From Singulisphaera sp. GP187 (GTDB lineage: Bacteria; Planctomycetota; Phycisphaerae; Phycisphaerales; SM1A02): a DNA stretch of 50,131 bases. Location: the NCBI GenBank assembly GCA_945888705.1, contig CAMDAQ010000002.1, positions 1 through 50,131 on the forward strand. Direction: 5' to 3'. The notes under the pieces were generated by a model, which had not been told where the DNA came from, did no database searches, and saw only the letters and a list, made by a program, of their open reading frames with translations. Below are positions 9,201 through 16,994 of the stretch, piece by piece. The first letter of the stretch is position 1; each line of letters opens with the position of its first letter. The position numbers were made by a program, and so were the translations under genes.

Positions 9201-9343
9201 GAGATCCGCAGACCGCCCTCGACGGGCTCGACCGGCAGCACGAAACCCGCCAGCGATTCACCGTTCACCACAAGGTCAACCTGCTGCGCCAAGGCCACCG
9301 GACCGAAGGCCAACGGGAGCAGGAGGACCAGGGCAGTGCGCAT
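6254..9343 (-). CDS. LptD/OstA-like outer-membrane LPS assembly protein
   Basis: The 1029-aa precursor starts with a signal peptide (MRTALVLLLPLAFGPVALAQ). The next 400 or so residues carry strand-rich OstA/LptA-like segments, for example GDVVATDFQYTIRCRHVYYD. The C-terminal half alternates short strands with aromatic girdles and tyrosine-rich turns, as expected of an LptD-type beta-barrel. Such proteins insert lipopolysaccharide into the outer leaflet. I can find only one cysteine, so the disulfides of E. coli LptD are absent. The track ORF starts at 10039, but the signal peptide and the TACCAT 6 nt upstream fix the start at 9343. The UbiA-like gene ends 14 nt upstream. No other lpt gene is in view, so the exact substrate is inferred. 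Confidence 0.7.
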   Translation of the reverse strand: MRTALVLLLPLAFGPVALAQQVDLVVNGESLAGFVLPVEPVEGGLRISAERRWEWTSLDTKRLWLEGDVSIDLGEYAFSAPAAAVWINRIPSAGGLITQYAVYFPVASEPTRYAGMGAGGKELLVTGSTRGAVELTTVLTDRGPPAGKPELGKGVARLQRHLRTIATSAPVLEQRPDIDVTPKPPETPIAVGAPIKASTDATPLPPVTIRAADTGTVPIIAGSATVSWFGGSITFDAATDSVTITGGVQIDATGMQTDDGPRDLQLSAESGVVFLEPGTLAALKAKGKDASPATTISALDIVGIYLEGDVVATDFQYTIRCRHVYYDLVRNKAYAADAVLRTVDRKGQLLVARAAEMQQVAGRQWRVGESTLSNSEFFVPHLSVGVSRATVTQTAAGDSFVIADDVTGRMGRIPFFWMPTVQGSLDRLPIKGVQLGYGDPEGTVFGVELDPFVLLGLKPEPGLDATLEAGVQSEYGVNADLRMKGDAGGAWNADFFGVYDFLNPEQTANAGFVTSANEWRGMVTADWVLQSSPDADTKLQLGVQSDPTLVSIFRPDDYQERRPYETSAWTTSSSDNSIFDFGASISANDWVSTMWQLASRPYTTEKYPELNYRRFGDRIFGSSVTWSSEYTGSMMSLNLQDTDSAEIGADPDAISINPAFAATQNIREAYEGAGYDSNIRGRVATRQEFALPLDVGDARVTPFAAGNGIGYFFDDFKDYSSESDSFRGLLSGGVRASTTLTASYDTVRSRLLDLERLRHVIKPYGTAWYGWDSNDLTNYPIYDQEWEGWSGGAVGQAGLDQRLQTMRGGPGNWQSVDWVTVDAGVVVDDRSNDLQRTTTPGDTFGLKNFQSPMPSFYAWRPEYSQWGDHLYGNGTWALGDALGLYGMVTWMLEDRDSQGDDLAQGSVGFRITQSPAVTWYTEYRYVNTFDDTGLYPDDELLQGGMQYRVSENYNIALAGQYDFLAETFRSATGSITRQFPDFAVTINGGYDLITDAYSFGLGVSLGGNSADLGSALNSAFAQNSSLGGR

Positions 9344-9349
9344 GCCGCG

Positions 9350-9355
9350 ATGGTA
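9350..9355 (-). promoter_or_regulatory. -10 TACCAT for the LptD-like gene, leaderless type
   Basis: TACCAT on the minus strand ends 6 nt before the ATG at 9343, just after the TGA of the upstream gene. The LptD-like gene may therefore be transcribed separately from its neighbour. Confidence 0.55.
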
Positions 9356-9357
9356 GT

Positions 9358-10308
9358 TCAAGGCTGGTAGTCGAGTGGTCGCGCCAGGTGGAGGCCGGTC
9401 CGTACGCCCGCGTCGACCAGCGCCAGCGCCATCGCGGCACCTGCGAAGCTCGCAGCGGCCTCGGCCCGACCCATGCACAGGAACCATGCCGAGGGCATCA
9501 GGGCCTGCGTGAGGGTCGCCAGTCGCGCGAAGCGATCGGCCTGGCGCGGCGCGCCGCTGGTCGCGCGCCGCATCGCCATGGACACGGTCGCGAACGCGAT
9601 GAGCAGGATGATCGCGACGAGGATCCCCTCGCGAGGATGGTCGAAGCCGATCATCGGATCGAGGGTCTGGGGCGCGATCCACCACGTGAGCACGGCCGAC
9701 CAGGCTGCCCACAGCGCTGTGGCGACGAGCATGCCGCGGACCGTTGCGGCCGGCCGTTTCTGGCGCAGCCGATGCACGATGCCCGCCACGATCGCGGTGA
9801 AGGTCATCGAGAACCAGAAGGGCAGCAGCACGCCTGGGTGCTGGTCGGGCACAAGCATGTGGAGCGCACCGATGGCACCCAGGCTCACGAATCCGAAGGC
9901 TGGGATGAACTTGGCGAGCACGTTGTAGGCCACGATGCCGCCAGCGGCGAGACCGGCCACCAGCATGCCGCTGCGACCGAACTGGGATGCGGCAGCGAGT
10001 GCGGCGAGGAGGCTGATCACGGCCAGCACAGCCAGCCACTGCACCGAGAGCAGCCAGCGGCCCTGCCGCTCGGTGGCAAAGGCGCGATCGTGCTTGCGAT
10101 CGAGCACGTCGTTCATGGCGACGCCGAAGACGAAGAGCCCGAGCGAGACCACGCTCATGGCGAGCAGCAGCGCGGTGAGGTCCCCCTCAAGCCGGCCGGC
10201 ACGGTGAGCGATGGCGACGGCGAACCATCCTTCGGCCATGGCCCCGTAGGCCAGTCCGGCCCGCGCGGCCTGGACCCCTGCGGCAAGGCGGCGCAGCGCT
10301 GCGTGCAT
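9358..10308 (-). CDS. UbiA-superfamily prenyltransferase-like membrane protein
   Basis: The 316-aa protein is largely hydrophobic with about 8-9 membrane segments. A clear first Asp-rich motif, NDVLDRKHDRAFATERQGR, matches the NDxxDxxxD prenyl-diphosphate/Mg site of the UbiA family together with its following basic patch. The second Asp-rich motif expected in the latter half is not obvious, so catalytic competence is uncertain. Substrates of the family include quinone, heme, chlorophyll and lipid precursors; none can be chosen here. It is transcribed divergently from ribH with only 26 bp between starts and overlapping -10 hexamers. Confidence 0.75.
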   Translation of the reverse strand: MHAALRRLAAGVQAARAGLAYGAMAEGWFAVAIAHRAGRLEGDLTALLLAMSVVSLGLFVFGVAMNDVLDRKHDRAFATERQGRWLLSVQWLAVLAVISLLAALAAASQFGRSGMLVAGLAAGGIVAYNVLAKFIPAFGFVSLGAIGALHMLVPDQHPGVLLPFWFSMTFTAIVAGIVHRLRQKRPAATVRGMLVATALWAAWSAVLTWWIAPQTLDPMIGFDHPREGILVAIILLIAFATVSMAMRRATSGAPRQADRFARLATLTQALMPSAWFLCMGRAEAAASFAGAAMALALVDAGVRTGLHLARPLDYQP

Positions 10309-10315
10309 GATGGCG

Positions 10316-10321
10316 AGGCTA
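10316..10321 (-). promoter_or_regulatory. -10 TAGCCT for the UbiA-like gene, overlapping the ribH -10
   Basis: TAGCCT on the minus strand ends 7 nt before the ATG at 10308. It shares two base pairs (10320-10321) with the plus-strand TACCAT of ribH. Confidence 0.55.
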
Positions 10322-10325
10322 CCAT
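10320..10325 (+). promoter_or_regulatory. -10 TACCAT for ribH-nusB-ftsY
   Basis: TACCAT ends 9 nt before the ribH ATG at 10335. No Shine-Dalgarno is present in the 9-nt gap CTTCGCCCC. Confidence 0.55.
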
Positions 10326-10334
10326 CTTCGCCCC

Positions 10335-10805
10335 ATGCAACCCGCTGCTCCTTCCATCGCCATCAACGCTCGGTCGCTGCGCATCGTGATCGTGACGAGC
10401 ACGTACCACTCGGAGCTCACCGGCGCGCTCGAACGGGGTGCGGTCAAGGCGTTCGAGGAGGCAGGCGGCGATCTGACGAAACTCAAGATCGTGAAGGCGC
10501 CGGGTGCGTTCGAGCTCGTGGCGATCAGCCGCGCGGCAGCCGTGCGCGGCGATGTCGATGCGGTGGTGGCGATCGGCTGCGTGCTGACCGGTGAAACGAG
10601 CCATGACCGTCACATCTGCGATGCCGTGGCGCACGGCCTGGCGCGGATCTCGGTCGAGTTCGGCAAGCCGGCGGCCTTTGGCGTGCTGACCTGCCAGACC
10701 CTCGGCCAGGCGCAGGCTCGTGCCGGCGGAGCGAAGGGCAACAAGGGCGAGGAAGCCATGCGCGCTGCGATCGGTGCGGCGCAGGCCATCAAGGAGCTGC
10801 AGTGA
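10335..10805 (+). CDS. ribH: 6,7-dimethyl-8-ribityllumazine synthase
   Basis: RibH condenses 5-amino-6-ribitylaminouracil with dihydroxybutanone phosphate in the penultimate step of riboflavin synthesis. The 156-aa length is normal. Motifs seen are TSTYHSELTGALERGA, KAPGAFELV, GCVLTGETSHDRHICDAV (including the catalytic His), FGVLTCQTLGQAQAR and GNKGEEAMRAAI. nusB overlaps the 3' end by 4 bp (GTGA), the classical ribH-nusB pairing. No other rib gene is in the window. Confidence 0.97.
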   Translation: MQPAAPSIAINARSLRIVIVTSTYHSELTGALERGAVKAFEEAGGDLTKLKIVKAPGAFELVAISRAAAVRGDVDAVVAIGCVLTGETSHDRHICDAVAHGLARISVEFGKPAAFGVLTCQTLGQAQARAGGAKGNKGEEAMRAAIGAAQAIKELQ

Positions 10806-11224
10806 GCGCGCCAGCGGATCTGGTCGTGCGGCGTTGCGCCCTGCAGGCCATGTACCAGTTCGACGCGGTGCCGGGCGTCGCGCCGGAGATCGTGCGCCGA
10901 TCGCTCGATGAGAGCGATGGCACCGAGAGCCATCATGAGTCCGGCTTTGCGCTGGCGTGCCTTGCCTGGGAGCACCGCGCCGATGCAGATGCCGACATCG
11001 TCGCGCTCGCGCCTGACTGGCCATCGCACCGGCAGCCGATGATCGACCGCAACCTGCTCCGGCTCGGTTGGTACGAGCTCGCGATCGGCAAGGTCGCGCC
11101 GGGCCTGGCCATCGGCGATGCCGTCGAATTGGCCAAGGAGTTCGGCACCGATCGCAGCGGCGGTTTCGTGAACGGTGTGCTCGACCAGGTCGCGCGCCGC
11201 GTGGCGGGCGGGGGCGCCGCGTGA
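10802..11224 (+). CDS. nusB: Transcription antitermination factor NusB
   Basis: The 140-aa all-helical RNA-binding protein works with NusE/S10 at boxA to prevent termination, mainly in rRNA operons. RRCALQAMYQFD at the N-terminus, MIDRNLLRLGWYEL in the middle, and the C-terminal AVELAKEFGTDRSGGFVNGVLDQVAR are diagnostic. It starts with GTG overlapping the ribH stop and ends overlapping the GTG of ftsY, so all three are translationally coupled. Confidence 0.95.
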   Translation: MSAPADLVVRRCALQAMYQFDAVPGVAPEIVRRSLDESDGTESHHESGFALACLAWEHRADADADIVALAPDWPSHRQPMIDRNLLRLGWYELAIGKVAPGLAIGDAVELAKEFGTDRSGGFVNGVLDQVARRVAGGGAA

Positions 11225-12141
11225 TCTTTCGTGCAGCAGTCGAGGCCATCAAGCGGGGGCTCGCCAAGACGGCGGCCACCCTCGGATCCGGCCTGAAGAC
11301 GCTGCTGCACGGGAAGTCGCTCAGCGAGGAGGTGCTCGCCGAGCTCGAGTCGCGGCTCATCGCGGCCGACGTCGGCGTGCGTGCCGCCCGCGAGATCGTG
11401 GAAGCCCTGCGCGTGGAGTACCGCGCAGGCCGCGTCGAGCGCGGCGAGGATGCACTCGAGTTCCTGAAGAAGACGCTGAAGGCACGCTGGAAGGAAGCGC
11501 CGACCGGGCTTCGCTACGCATCCGGCAAGCCAACGGTCATCCTGGTCGTGGGCGTGAATGGCGCGGGCAAGACGACGAGCGTGGCGAAGATCGCCAAGAC
11601 GATCCGCGACAGTGGCCGTACGGTGCTGCTCGGTGCGGCGGACACCTTCCGCGCCGGCGCGGTCGAGCAGCTGAAGACCTGGGGCCAGCGGCTCGGCGTC
11701 GAGGTCGTCGCTGGCGGTGCCAATGCTGATCCTGCGGCAGTGGCCTTCGATGCCGCCGAGGCGGCGCTCAGCCGGGGCGTCGACGTGCTGCTCATCGACA
11801 CCGCGGGCCGCCTGCACACGCAGGATCACTTGATGCGCCAGCTGACGAAGGTGCGCGACGTGGTGCGCCGCAAGATCCCCGATGCCCCGCACGAAGTGCT
11901 GCTCGTGCTCGATGCCACGAGCGGCCAGAACGCGATTCAGCAGGCGCAGGTCTTCAAGCAGGCCGTGGATGTGACGGGCATCTTCCTCGCCAAGCTCGAC
12001 GGCACGGCGCGCGGCGGCGTGGTGGTGGCGATCCGTGATGCGATCGACGTGCCGGTCAAGCTCGTGGGTACGGGCGAGACCCCCGAGGATGTCCAGCCGT
12101 TCGACCCGGACCAGTTCGTCGAGGCGATGTTCTCGGCCTGA
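11221..12141 (+). CDS. ftsY: Signal recognition particle receptor FtsY
   Basis: This GTPase docks SRP-ribosome complexes at the membrane. The 306-aa protein has the N helical domain followed by the G domain: [15 protein letters not shown] (P-loop), [32 protein letters not shown] and the closing [22 protein letters not shown]. It lacks the long acidic A domain seen in Enterobacteria. The track ORF starts at 11068, but the GTG at 11221 ([17 protein letters not shown]) overlaps the nusB stop as GTGA and matches the short-form N-terminus. Confidence 0.97.
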   Translation: MIFRAAVEAIKRGLAKTAATLGSGLKTLLHGKSLSEEVLAELESRLIAADVGVRAAREIVEALRVEYRAGRVERGEDALEFLKKTLKARWKEAPTGLRYASGKPTVILVVGVNGAGKTTSVAKIAKTIRDSGRTVLLGAADTFRAGAVEQLKTWGQRLGVEVVAGGANADPAAVAFDAAEAALSRGVDVLLIDTAGRLHTQDHLMRQLTKVRDVVRRKIPDAPHEVLLVLDATSGQNAIQQAQVFKQAVDVTGIFLAKLDGTARGGVVVAIRDAIDVPVKLVGTGETPEDVQPFDPDQFVEAMFSA

Positions 12142-12191
12142 TCGACGTGGATTCGAGCTGGTCCCTGCATGGCCGATGGCGGCGCCACGGC

Positions 12192-12197
12192 TACGAT
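12192..12197 (+). promoter_or_regulatory. -10 TACGAT for the pseudopilin gene, leaderless type
   Basis: TACGAT ends 6 nt before the GTG start codon at 12204, with no Shine-Dalgarno in between. Confidence 0.55.
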
Positions 12198-12203
12198 CCG
12201 TTT

Positions 12204-12857
12204 GTGCGCAGGGCCTTCACGCTCATCGAGGTGCTCGTGGTCATCGGGATCATCGTGATCCTGATCGGCCTGCTGTTGCCCGCGCTCTCGTCGATCCGTG
12301 CCGAGAGCGAGAGTGCCCAGTGCCGGAGCAACCTCAAGCAGGCCTTCACCGGGCTGCAGTCGGCGATGAACGTGCGCAAGGGCATGCTGCCCATGTGCGA
12401 GTTCATTCCCGTCGTGCTCCCCGAGGGTCCCGAGGGTGGACTGCCCAAGGCGCTGAAGGGCTATGTCGAGATCGACAGTCCGATCTGGCTCTGCCCGAGC
12501 GATTTGAACGAAGATTCGCTCGCGACCGGCACGAGCTACACCTATGTGCCGGGGCTCATCCGTTACCTGCCGCAGTTTCAGCTCGATGTCTTCCAGGCGC
12601 TGGCGGCGCTGCCGCCCGGCACGTCGCAGGAGCAGCGCGACCGCACGCGCAACGACCTCGAGGCGCGCCTGGTGACGCGATTCCTGGAGAAGCCCTTCGT
12701 GAACGCCGATGGCGGCGCGGTGAAGATCCCGCTCCTCATCGACAGCGAGGACCGGCACCTCAAGGGCGCCCGCAGCCCACGCAATGGCGTCTTCCTGGAT
12801 GGCAGCGTGGACGAAGCCACGATGGACGAGGGGATCCCAGAGGATGATGGAGGCTGA
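12204..12857 (+). CDS. Type II secretion/type IV pilus pseudopilin
   Basis: The 217-aa protein starts at GTG and has a class III leader: VRRA, then [24 protein letters not shown], with cleavage expected between Ala and Phe and the conserved Glu at +5. The mature part has paired cysteines and a C-terminal [17 protein letters not shown], similar to the DG tail of the many planctomycete pseudopilins. It would be processed by PilD and inserted in the inner membrane. The track start at 12147 is rejected because it would put 19 residues before the leader; the GTG lies 6 nt after TACGAT. Confidence 0.85.
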   Translation: MRRAFTLIEVLVVIGIIVILIGLLLPALSSIRAESESAQCRSNLKQAFTGLQSAMNVRKGMLPMCEFIPVVLPEGPEGGLPKALKGYVEIDSPIWLCPSDLNEDSLATGTSYTYVPGLIRYLPQFQLDVFQALAALPPGTSQEQRDRTRNDLEARLVTRFLEKPFVNADGGAVKIPLLIDSEDRHLKGARSPRNGVFLDGSVDEATMDEGIPEDDGG

Positions 12858-12860
12858 TGC

Positions 12861-13574
12861 ATGATCGCACTTCCCGCAGGATTCGATGATCGTCGCGCAT
12901 GGCGCTCGCTGGCGATCGCCACGCTGGTGGCCCTGCTGCTGGCACTCCCGCTGTACTGGTGGTTCGCCGTGCGCTGGAAGCCGCCGCCGAGCATCTTCGA
13001 TGCGCCGGTCGATGATGTGCTGGGCTACCTGGCGCTCGATGACTTCAACAAGCTCCCGCTCGACGAACGCCTGAAGTTCATGATGGACTTCGCCGGCAGG
13101 TTCCGTGGCATGGAGGCGGGCGACAGTGCGGCCATGGCTGGCTTCATGGCTGGCGTCACCGGCCCGGCACGCGAGCAGATGACGAAGAACGCACGCCAGC
13201 TGGCGAAGGACGTGCTCGCGGATGGCAGCAAGCGATACCTAGCGCTGCCGGCAGCGGAGCGGGCCAAGTTCCTCGACCAGTGGCTGGTCGAGTGGGAGCG
13301 GCGCATGCGCATGGTGACCCGTGGCGACGAGGGCAAGGAGAGCGATGCCGATCGCCTGAAGAAGATCAAGGACGACGTCAAGCGCAGCGAGGATCGCCGC
13401 ACCAAGCGCATGGCCGACGGCCGCGATGGCATGCCCGACCTTGAGGGCGAGGGCGCCGTCGCGTTCATGGACTTCTGGCAGCAGGAAGTCGAATCGACGG
13501 CCAGCCCTGCCGAGCAGGGGCAGATCGGCCGGTTCCTCGAAGACATGCGCAAGCACCTGTCGGGCGTCTTCTGA
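12861..13574 (+). CDS. Single-pass membrane protein of unknown function
   Basis: The 237-aa protein has a short cytoplasmic N-terminus, one membrane helix (about residues 17-37, LAIATLVALLLALPLYWWFAV) and a charged, mostly helical soluble part. That part has repeated Arg/Lys/Asp clusters near 150-190 (KKIKDDVKRSEDRRTKRM), probably a coiled coil. GGAGG lies 7 nt before the ATG, and the gene begins 3 nt after the pseudopilin, so it may assist that system; this is inference from position only. I do not recognise a family. Confidence 0.7.
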   Translation: MIALPAGFDDRRAWRSLAIATLVALLLALPLYWWFAVRWKPPPSIFDAPVDDVLGYLALDDFNKLPLDERLKFMMDFAGRFRGMEAGDSAAMAGFMAGVTGPAREQMTKNARQLAKDVLADGSKRYLALPAAERAKFLDQWLVEWERRMRMVTRGDEGKESDADRLKKIKDDVKRSEDRRTKRMADGRDGMPDLEGEGAVAFMDFWQQEVESTASPAEQGQIGRFLEDMRKHLSGVF

Positions 13575-13582
13575 GTTCCGCG

Positions 13583-16081
13583 ATGGGCCACCTGGGCGAG
13601 AGCCTGCCGGTCCGACGGCTGGCGGACACGATTGAATCGCGGCTTTGTGCACAGGCAACGCTCGTGCTCAGCGCCGAGACCGGCAGCGGCAAGACCACGC
13701 AGGTCCCTCAGATCCTGCTGGAGCGATCGCTGGTCGAGGGCGAGGTCGTGGTGCTGCAGCCGCGGCGGCTCGCGGCGCGCAGCGTGGCGCGGCGCGTGGC
13801 GCAGGAGATGGGCGTTGAGCTCGGCGGTCTCGTGGGATTCCAGACGCGCTTCGAGCGCGCGGTCGGGCCGTTGACCCGCATCCGGTTCGTGACGGACGGG
13901 CTCTTCGTGCGGCAGCTGCAGTCGGACCCATCGCTTCGCGGCGTGGGCTGCGTAGTGCTCGATGAGTTCCATGAGCGTGGCCTGCACACCGACATGGCCG
14001 CCGGGTTCGTGCGTCGGTTGCAGGCCGGTGCGCGGCCGGACCTGAAGCTGGTCGTGATGAGTGCGACGCTCGATCGCGACCGGCTCGGCGAGGCCTTCGG
14101 CGTCGAGCCGCTCAGCAGCGAGGGACGTGTGTTTCCGGTCGCGGTGCGTCATCTCGGCGATGGGCGGCAGGGGGAGTCGATCACGGACCGAGCCGTGGCG
14201 GCCCTGGGCGTCGCGCTCGACGAGCGCCTCGCGGGCGACGTCCTGGTGTTCATGCCCGGCAAGGCCGAGATCGACCGCACCATCGAGGCCGTGGTGCAGT
14301 TCGCACGGCGGCGAGGCGAGCCGATCGTCGCCTTGCCCCTGCATGGCCAACTCACGCCCGACGAGCAGGACCGCGCGCTGGCGCCGGCGCCGCGCGGGCA
14401 GCGCAAGGTCGTGGTGGCGACCAACGTCGCCGAGACCAGCCTGACGATCGAGGGCATCGGCATCGTGATCGACAGCGGACTCGTCCGCATGCATCGCTTC
14501 GATCCACGACGCAACTTCAATGCGTTGCGCCTCGAGGAGACCAGTCGCGCGAGCGCCGAGCAGCGCGCGGGCCGGGCCGGCCGCACGATGGCCGGAACCT
14601 GCCTGCGGCTCTGGAGCGAACGGTCGCAGGCGCGTCGCGCGGCCTTCGATGTGCCCGAGGTGCGACGTGTCGAGCTGGCAGGCCCGCTGCTGCATCTGGC
14701 ATCGATGGGCGAGCGTGACGTCGAGCGGTTCCCATGGCTGGATCCGCCGGACGCCGCGATGGTGACGCGGTCGATCGAGGTCCTGCGCACGATCGACGCG
14801 CTGGATGCCGAGGGCGCGATCACTCGCCTGGGACACGCGATCCTTCGCGTGCCGGCTCATCCACGGATCGGTCGCGCGATGGTCGAGGCTGCACGGCAGG
14901 GGTGCGCGCGGAGGGTTGCCACGTGGTGCTCGATGGTCGAGGGGCGCGATGTGCTGGCGCGCGAGGGCGTCGATCCGACTCGCGTGCTGCAGGCCCATGA
15001 CCGCCCGGGTGATGTCGTCGTCAGGGAACGCCTGCTTGAGGATCCGCGCGGCGATGGTCGGGGGCTGCTCGACCCTGATGCTGCGCGCGAGGCGCGGCGT
15101 GTGGCGCAGCAGCTGCACGAGGCCGTCGCGTCGGGCGACCAGTCCGCGACCGATGATGCTGCGTGCGCGCGCGCGATGCTCGCTGGCTTCCCGGATCTGG
15201 TGGCCTGGCGCCCGGATGCGCAGAAGCCGACGGCCTATCTGGCCGGTCGGCGCAAGGTGGCGATCGATCGATCGAGCGCGCTTCGTGGCGCCGGCCCGTT
15301 CCTGGCGCTCGACGTGCGTGAAGGCGGCGGTACGGAAGTGCAGGAGTCCACGCTCTCGATGACGATCGGGCTCGATGAGGCGTGGGTGAGGCAGGTGCTG
15401 CCGCACCGCTTCGTCCGCACGGTCGAAGAGCGCTGGGAGTCCGCGAGCCTCGCCGTCGAGGAAGTCGAGGAGGAACGCTTCGACGATGCCGTGCTGTCCC
15501 GCACCGTTCGGCCGCCGCGCGACCTCGGACGGGCGAGCGAGCTGATTGCGTCGATGGTCCTGTCGGGAGAACTTGCTCCCGAGCGATTCGACGACGACGC
15601 CAAGCAGTGGATTGAGCGTGTCCGTTGCGTGCGCGAGTGGTTTCCTGATCGCGCGCTTCCCGCCTACGACGAGGGCGACCTGAAGCTTGCGTGGTCGGAT
15701 TGGGCGCACGGTGCAACACGCTGGAGCCAGGTCCGTGATCGGCCCGTCCTCGAGCGGCTCAAGGACCTGCTCACCCACGAGGACTGCCGCTTCGTCGAGC
15801 GCATGGCGCCCGGCACGATCAAGCTCACGCGCGGCTTCGGCATGAAGATCGAGTACGAGGCCGGCAAGCCGCCGCGCGGCCGCGCGAAGATCCAGGACTT
15901 CTACGACACGACCGCTCACCCGAGCGTGGCCGCGGGCCGCGTGCCGCTGCTCCTGGAGATCTTGGGCCCCAACTACCGGCCGCTGCAGGTCACCTCGGAC
16001 CTGCCGGGCTTCTGGACCAGGCTCTATCCCGAGATCGTGCCTGCACTCAAGCGGCGGTATCCGCGCCACGAGTGGCGCTGA
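13583..16081 (+). CDS. hrpB: ATP-dependent helicase HrpB
   Basis: This 832-aa DEAH/RHA-type helicase matches HrpB length. Motifs in order: AETGSGKTTQVPQ (motif I, near residue 30), LQPRRLAARSVARRVA (Ia), FVTDGLFVRQL, VVLDEFHERGLHTD (motif II as DEFH, near 130), VVMSATLD (III), NVAETSLTIEGIGIVIDSG (V) and EQRAGRAGRTMAG (VI). The HrpB-specific C-terminal domain ends with PRHEWR. It probably acts on RNA or DNA; its physiological role in bacteria is unclear. It follows the membrane-protein gene by 8 nt and is convergent with the LOG gene, with only 3 bp between stops. Confidence 0.95.
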   Translation: MGHLGESLPVRRLADTIESRLCAQATLVLSAETGSGKTTQVPQILLERSLVEGEVVVLQPRRLAARSVARRVAQEMGVELGGLVGFQTRFERAVGPLTRIRFVTDGLFVRQLQSDPSLRGVGCVVLDEFHERGLHTDMAAGFVRRLQAGARPDLKLVVMSATLDRDRLGEAFGVEPLSSEGRVFPVAVRHLGDGRQGESITDRAVAALGVALDERLAGDVLVFMPGKAEIDRTIEAVVQFARRRGEPIVALPLHGQLTPDEQDRALAPAPRGQRKVVVATNVAETSLTIEGIGIVIDSGLVRMHRFDPRRNFNALRLEETSRASAEQRAGRAGRTMAGTCLRLWSERSQARRAAFDVPEVRRVELAGPLLHLASMGERDVERFPWLDPPDAAMVTRSIEVLRTIDALDAEGAITRLGHAILRVPAHPRIGRAMVEAARQGCARRVATWCSMVEGRDVLAREGVDPTRVLQAHDRPGDVVVRERLLEDPRGDGRGLLDPDAAREARRVAQQLHEAVASGDQSATDDAACARAMLAGFPDLVAWRPDAQKPTAYLAGRRKVAIDRSSALRGAGPFLALDVREGGGTEVQESTLSMTIGLDEAWVRQVLPHRFVRTVEERWESASLAVEEVEEERFDDAVLSRTVRPPRDLGRASELIASMVLSGELAPERFDDDAKQWIERVRCVREWFPDRALPAYDEGDLKLAWSDWAHGATRWSQVRDRPVLERLKDLLTHEDCRFVERMAPGTIKLTRGFGMKIEYEAGKPPRGRAKIQDFYDTTAHPSVAAGRVPLLLEILGPNYRPLQVTSDLPGFWTRLYPEIVPALKRRYPRHEWR

Positions 16082-16084
16082 GCA

Positions 16085-16879
16085 TCATTCGAAGTCGTCT
16101 GCGGCACCCATGTACTCGTCGCCGGTGCGCCACGAGCGGCGGCTCGTCGGCCGGCCGCGTGCAGCCTGCGCCGGCCGCGGCTCCACGGCTTCGAATCGCG
16201 GGAGTTTCGTGGCCCAGGGCTTCGTGCCCAAGTGCACCTGGTGCACCAAGTCGACCGCTTCGTTCACGCTGTCCGTGAGATGGAACAGCTCGAAGTCCTC
16301 GGGGCTGATGGCCTTGTTGCGATCGAGCATCGTGCCGCGGATCCAGTCGAAGAGCCCACCCCAGAAGGCCTTGTCCACGAAGACGACCGGGAACGGAGCG
16401 ATCTTCATCGTCTGGATGAGCGTGAGGCTCTCGAACGCCTCGTCCATCGTGCCCATGCCGCCCGGGAAGATGATGAAGCCGCGCGAGTGCTTCACGAACA
16501 TCACCTTGCGGATGAAGAAGTAGCGGAACGAGAGTTCGATCGACTGGTACGGGTTCGGTTCCTGCTCACGCGGCAGCGTGATGTTCAGCCCGACGCTCAC
16601 ACCGCCCGCCTCGAGCGCGCCCTTGTTGCCTGCCTCCATGATGCCGGGTCCACCGCCGGTGATCACCGGGAATCCGCGCGCGACGAGCAAGCGACCGCAC
16701 TCCTCGGCGGCTGCGTATTCGGGTGCTTCCTTCGCGGTGCGCGCACTGCCGAAGATGCTCACGCCGGGACCGACGCGCGCGAGGGCGTCGGTCGCGTCGA
16801 CGAACTCGCTCATCATGCGCAGGGCGCGCCAGGATTCGCGGGCGTAGTTCACGTGATCATGATGGTGCGGCGCGTTCAT
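16085..16879 (-). CDS. LOG-family protein (TIGR00730, PGGxGTxxE)
   Basis: The 264-aa protein has the Rossmann-like LOG fold with SIFGSARTAK, ITGGGPGIMEAGNKGA, and the signature FPGGMGTMDEAFE. Many members are cytokinin-riboside-monophosphate phosphoribohydrolases, often misnamed lysine decarboxylases; bacterial homologues may act on nucleotide monophosphates in general. A C-terminal tail of about 40 residues, rich in Arg, Pro and Ala, is outside the domain. The start at 16879 follows TAGCAT by 8 nt; the track start at 17356 would run antisense through folC. Confidence 0.88.
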   Translation of the reverse strand: MNAPHHHDHVNYARESWRALRMMSEFVDATDALARVGPGVSIFGSARTAKEAPEYAAAEECGRLLVARGFPVITGGGPGIMEAGNKGALEAGGVSVGLNITLPREQEPNPYQSIELSFRYFFIRKVMFVKHSRGFIIFPGGMGTMDEAFESLTLIQTMKIAPFPVVFVDKAFWGGLFDWIRGTMLDRNKAISPEDFELFHLTDSVNEAVDLVHQVHLGTKPWATKLPRFEAVEPRPAQAARGRPTSRRSWRTGDEYMGAADDFE

Positions 16880-16887
16880 GGAACCCC

Positions 16888-16893
16888 ATGCTA
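16888..16893 (-). promoter_or_regulatory. -10 TAGCAT for the LOG gene, leaderless type
   Basis: TAGCAT on the minus strand ends 8 nt before the ATG at 16879. There is no Shine-Dalgarno. Confidence 0.55.
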
Positions 16894-16958
16894 GGCCGAT
16901 CGCGTTCTCGGAACACGAGTCGCAAGTCCATGTCTGACATGGCGTTGCATTCGGCCTT

Positions 16959-16987
16959 TTGCGTCGAACGTCGTCGATCGCTAGACT
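16959..16987 (+). promoter_or_regulatory. Sigma70-type promoter for folC, TTGCGT-17-TAGACT
   Basis: A -35 TTGCGT (16959-16964) and -10 TAGACT (16982-16987) are separated by 17 bp. The -10 ends 7 nt before the ATG at 16995. This is the clearest case in the window in which both promoter elements place the transcription start at or next to the start codon. Confidence 0.7.
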
Positions 16988-16994
16988 CGCCCGG

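Noticed and set aside
13025-16069. 1014-aa minus-strand ORF
   Set aside because: It is fully antisense to hrpB, is Arg/His/Pro-rich, and has no recognisable domain; typical shadow of a GC-rich gene.
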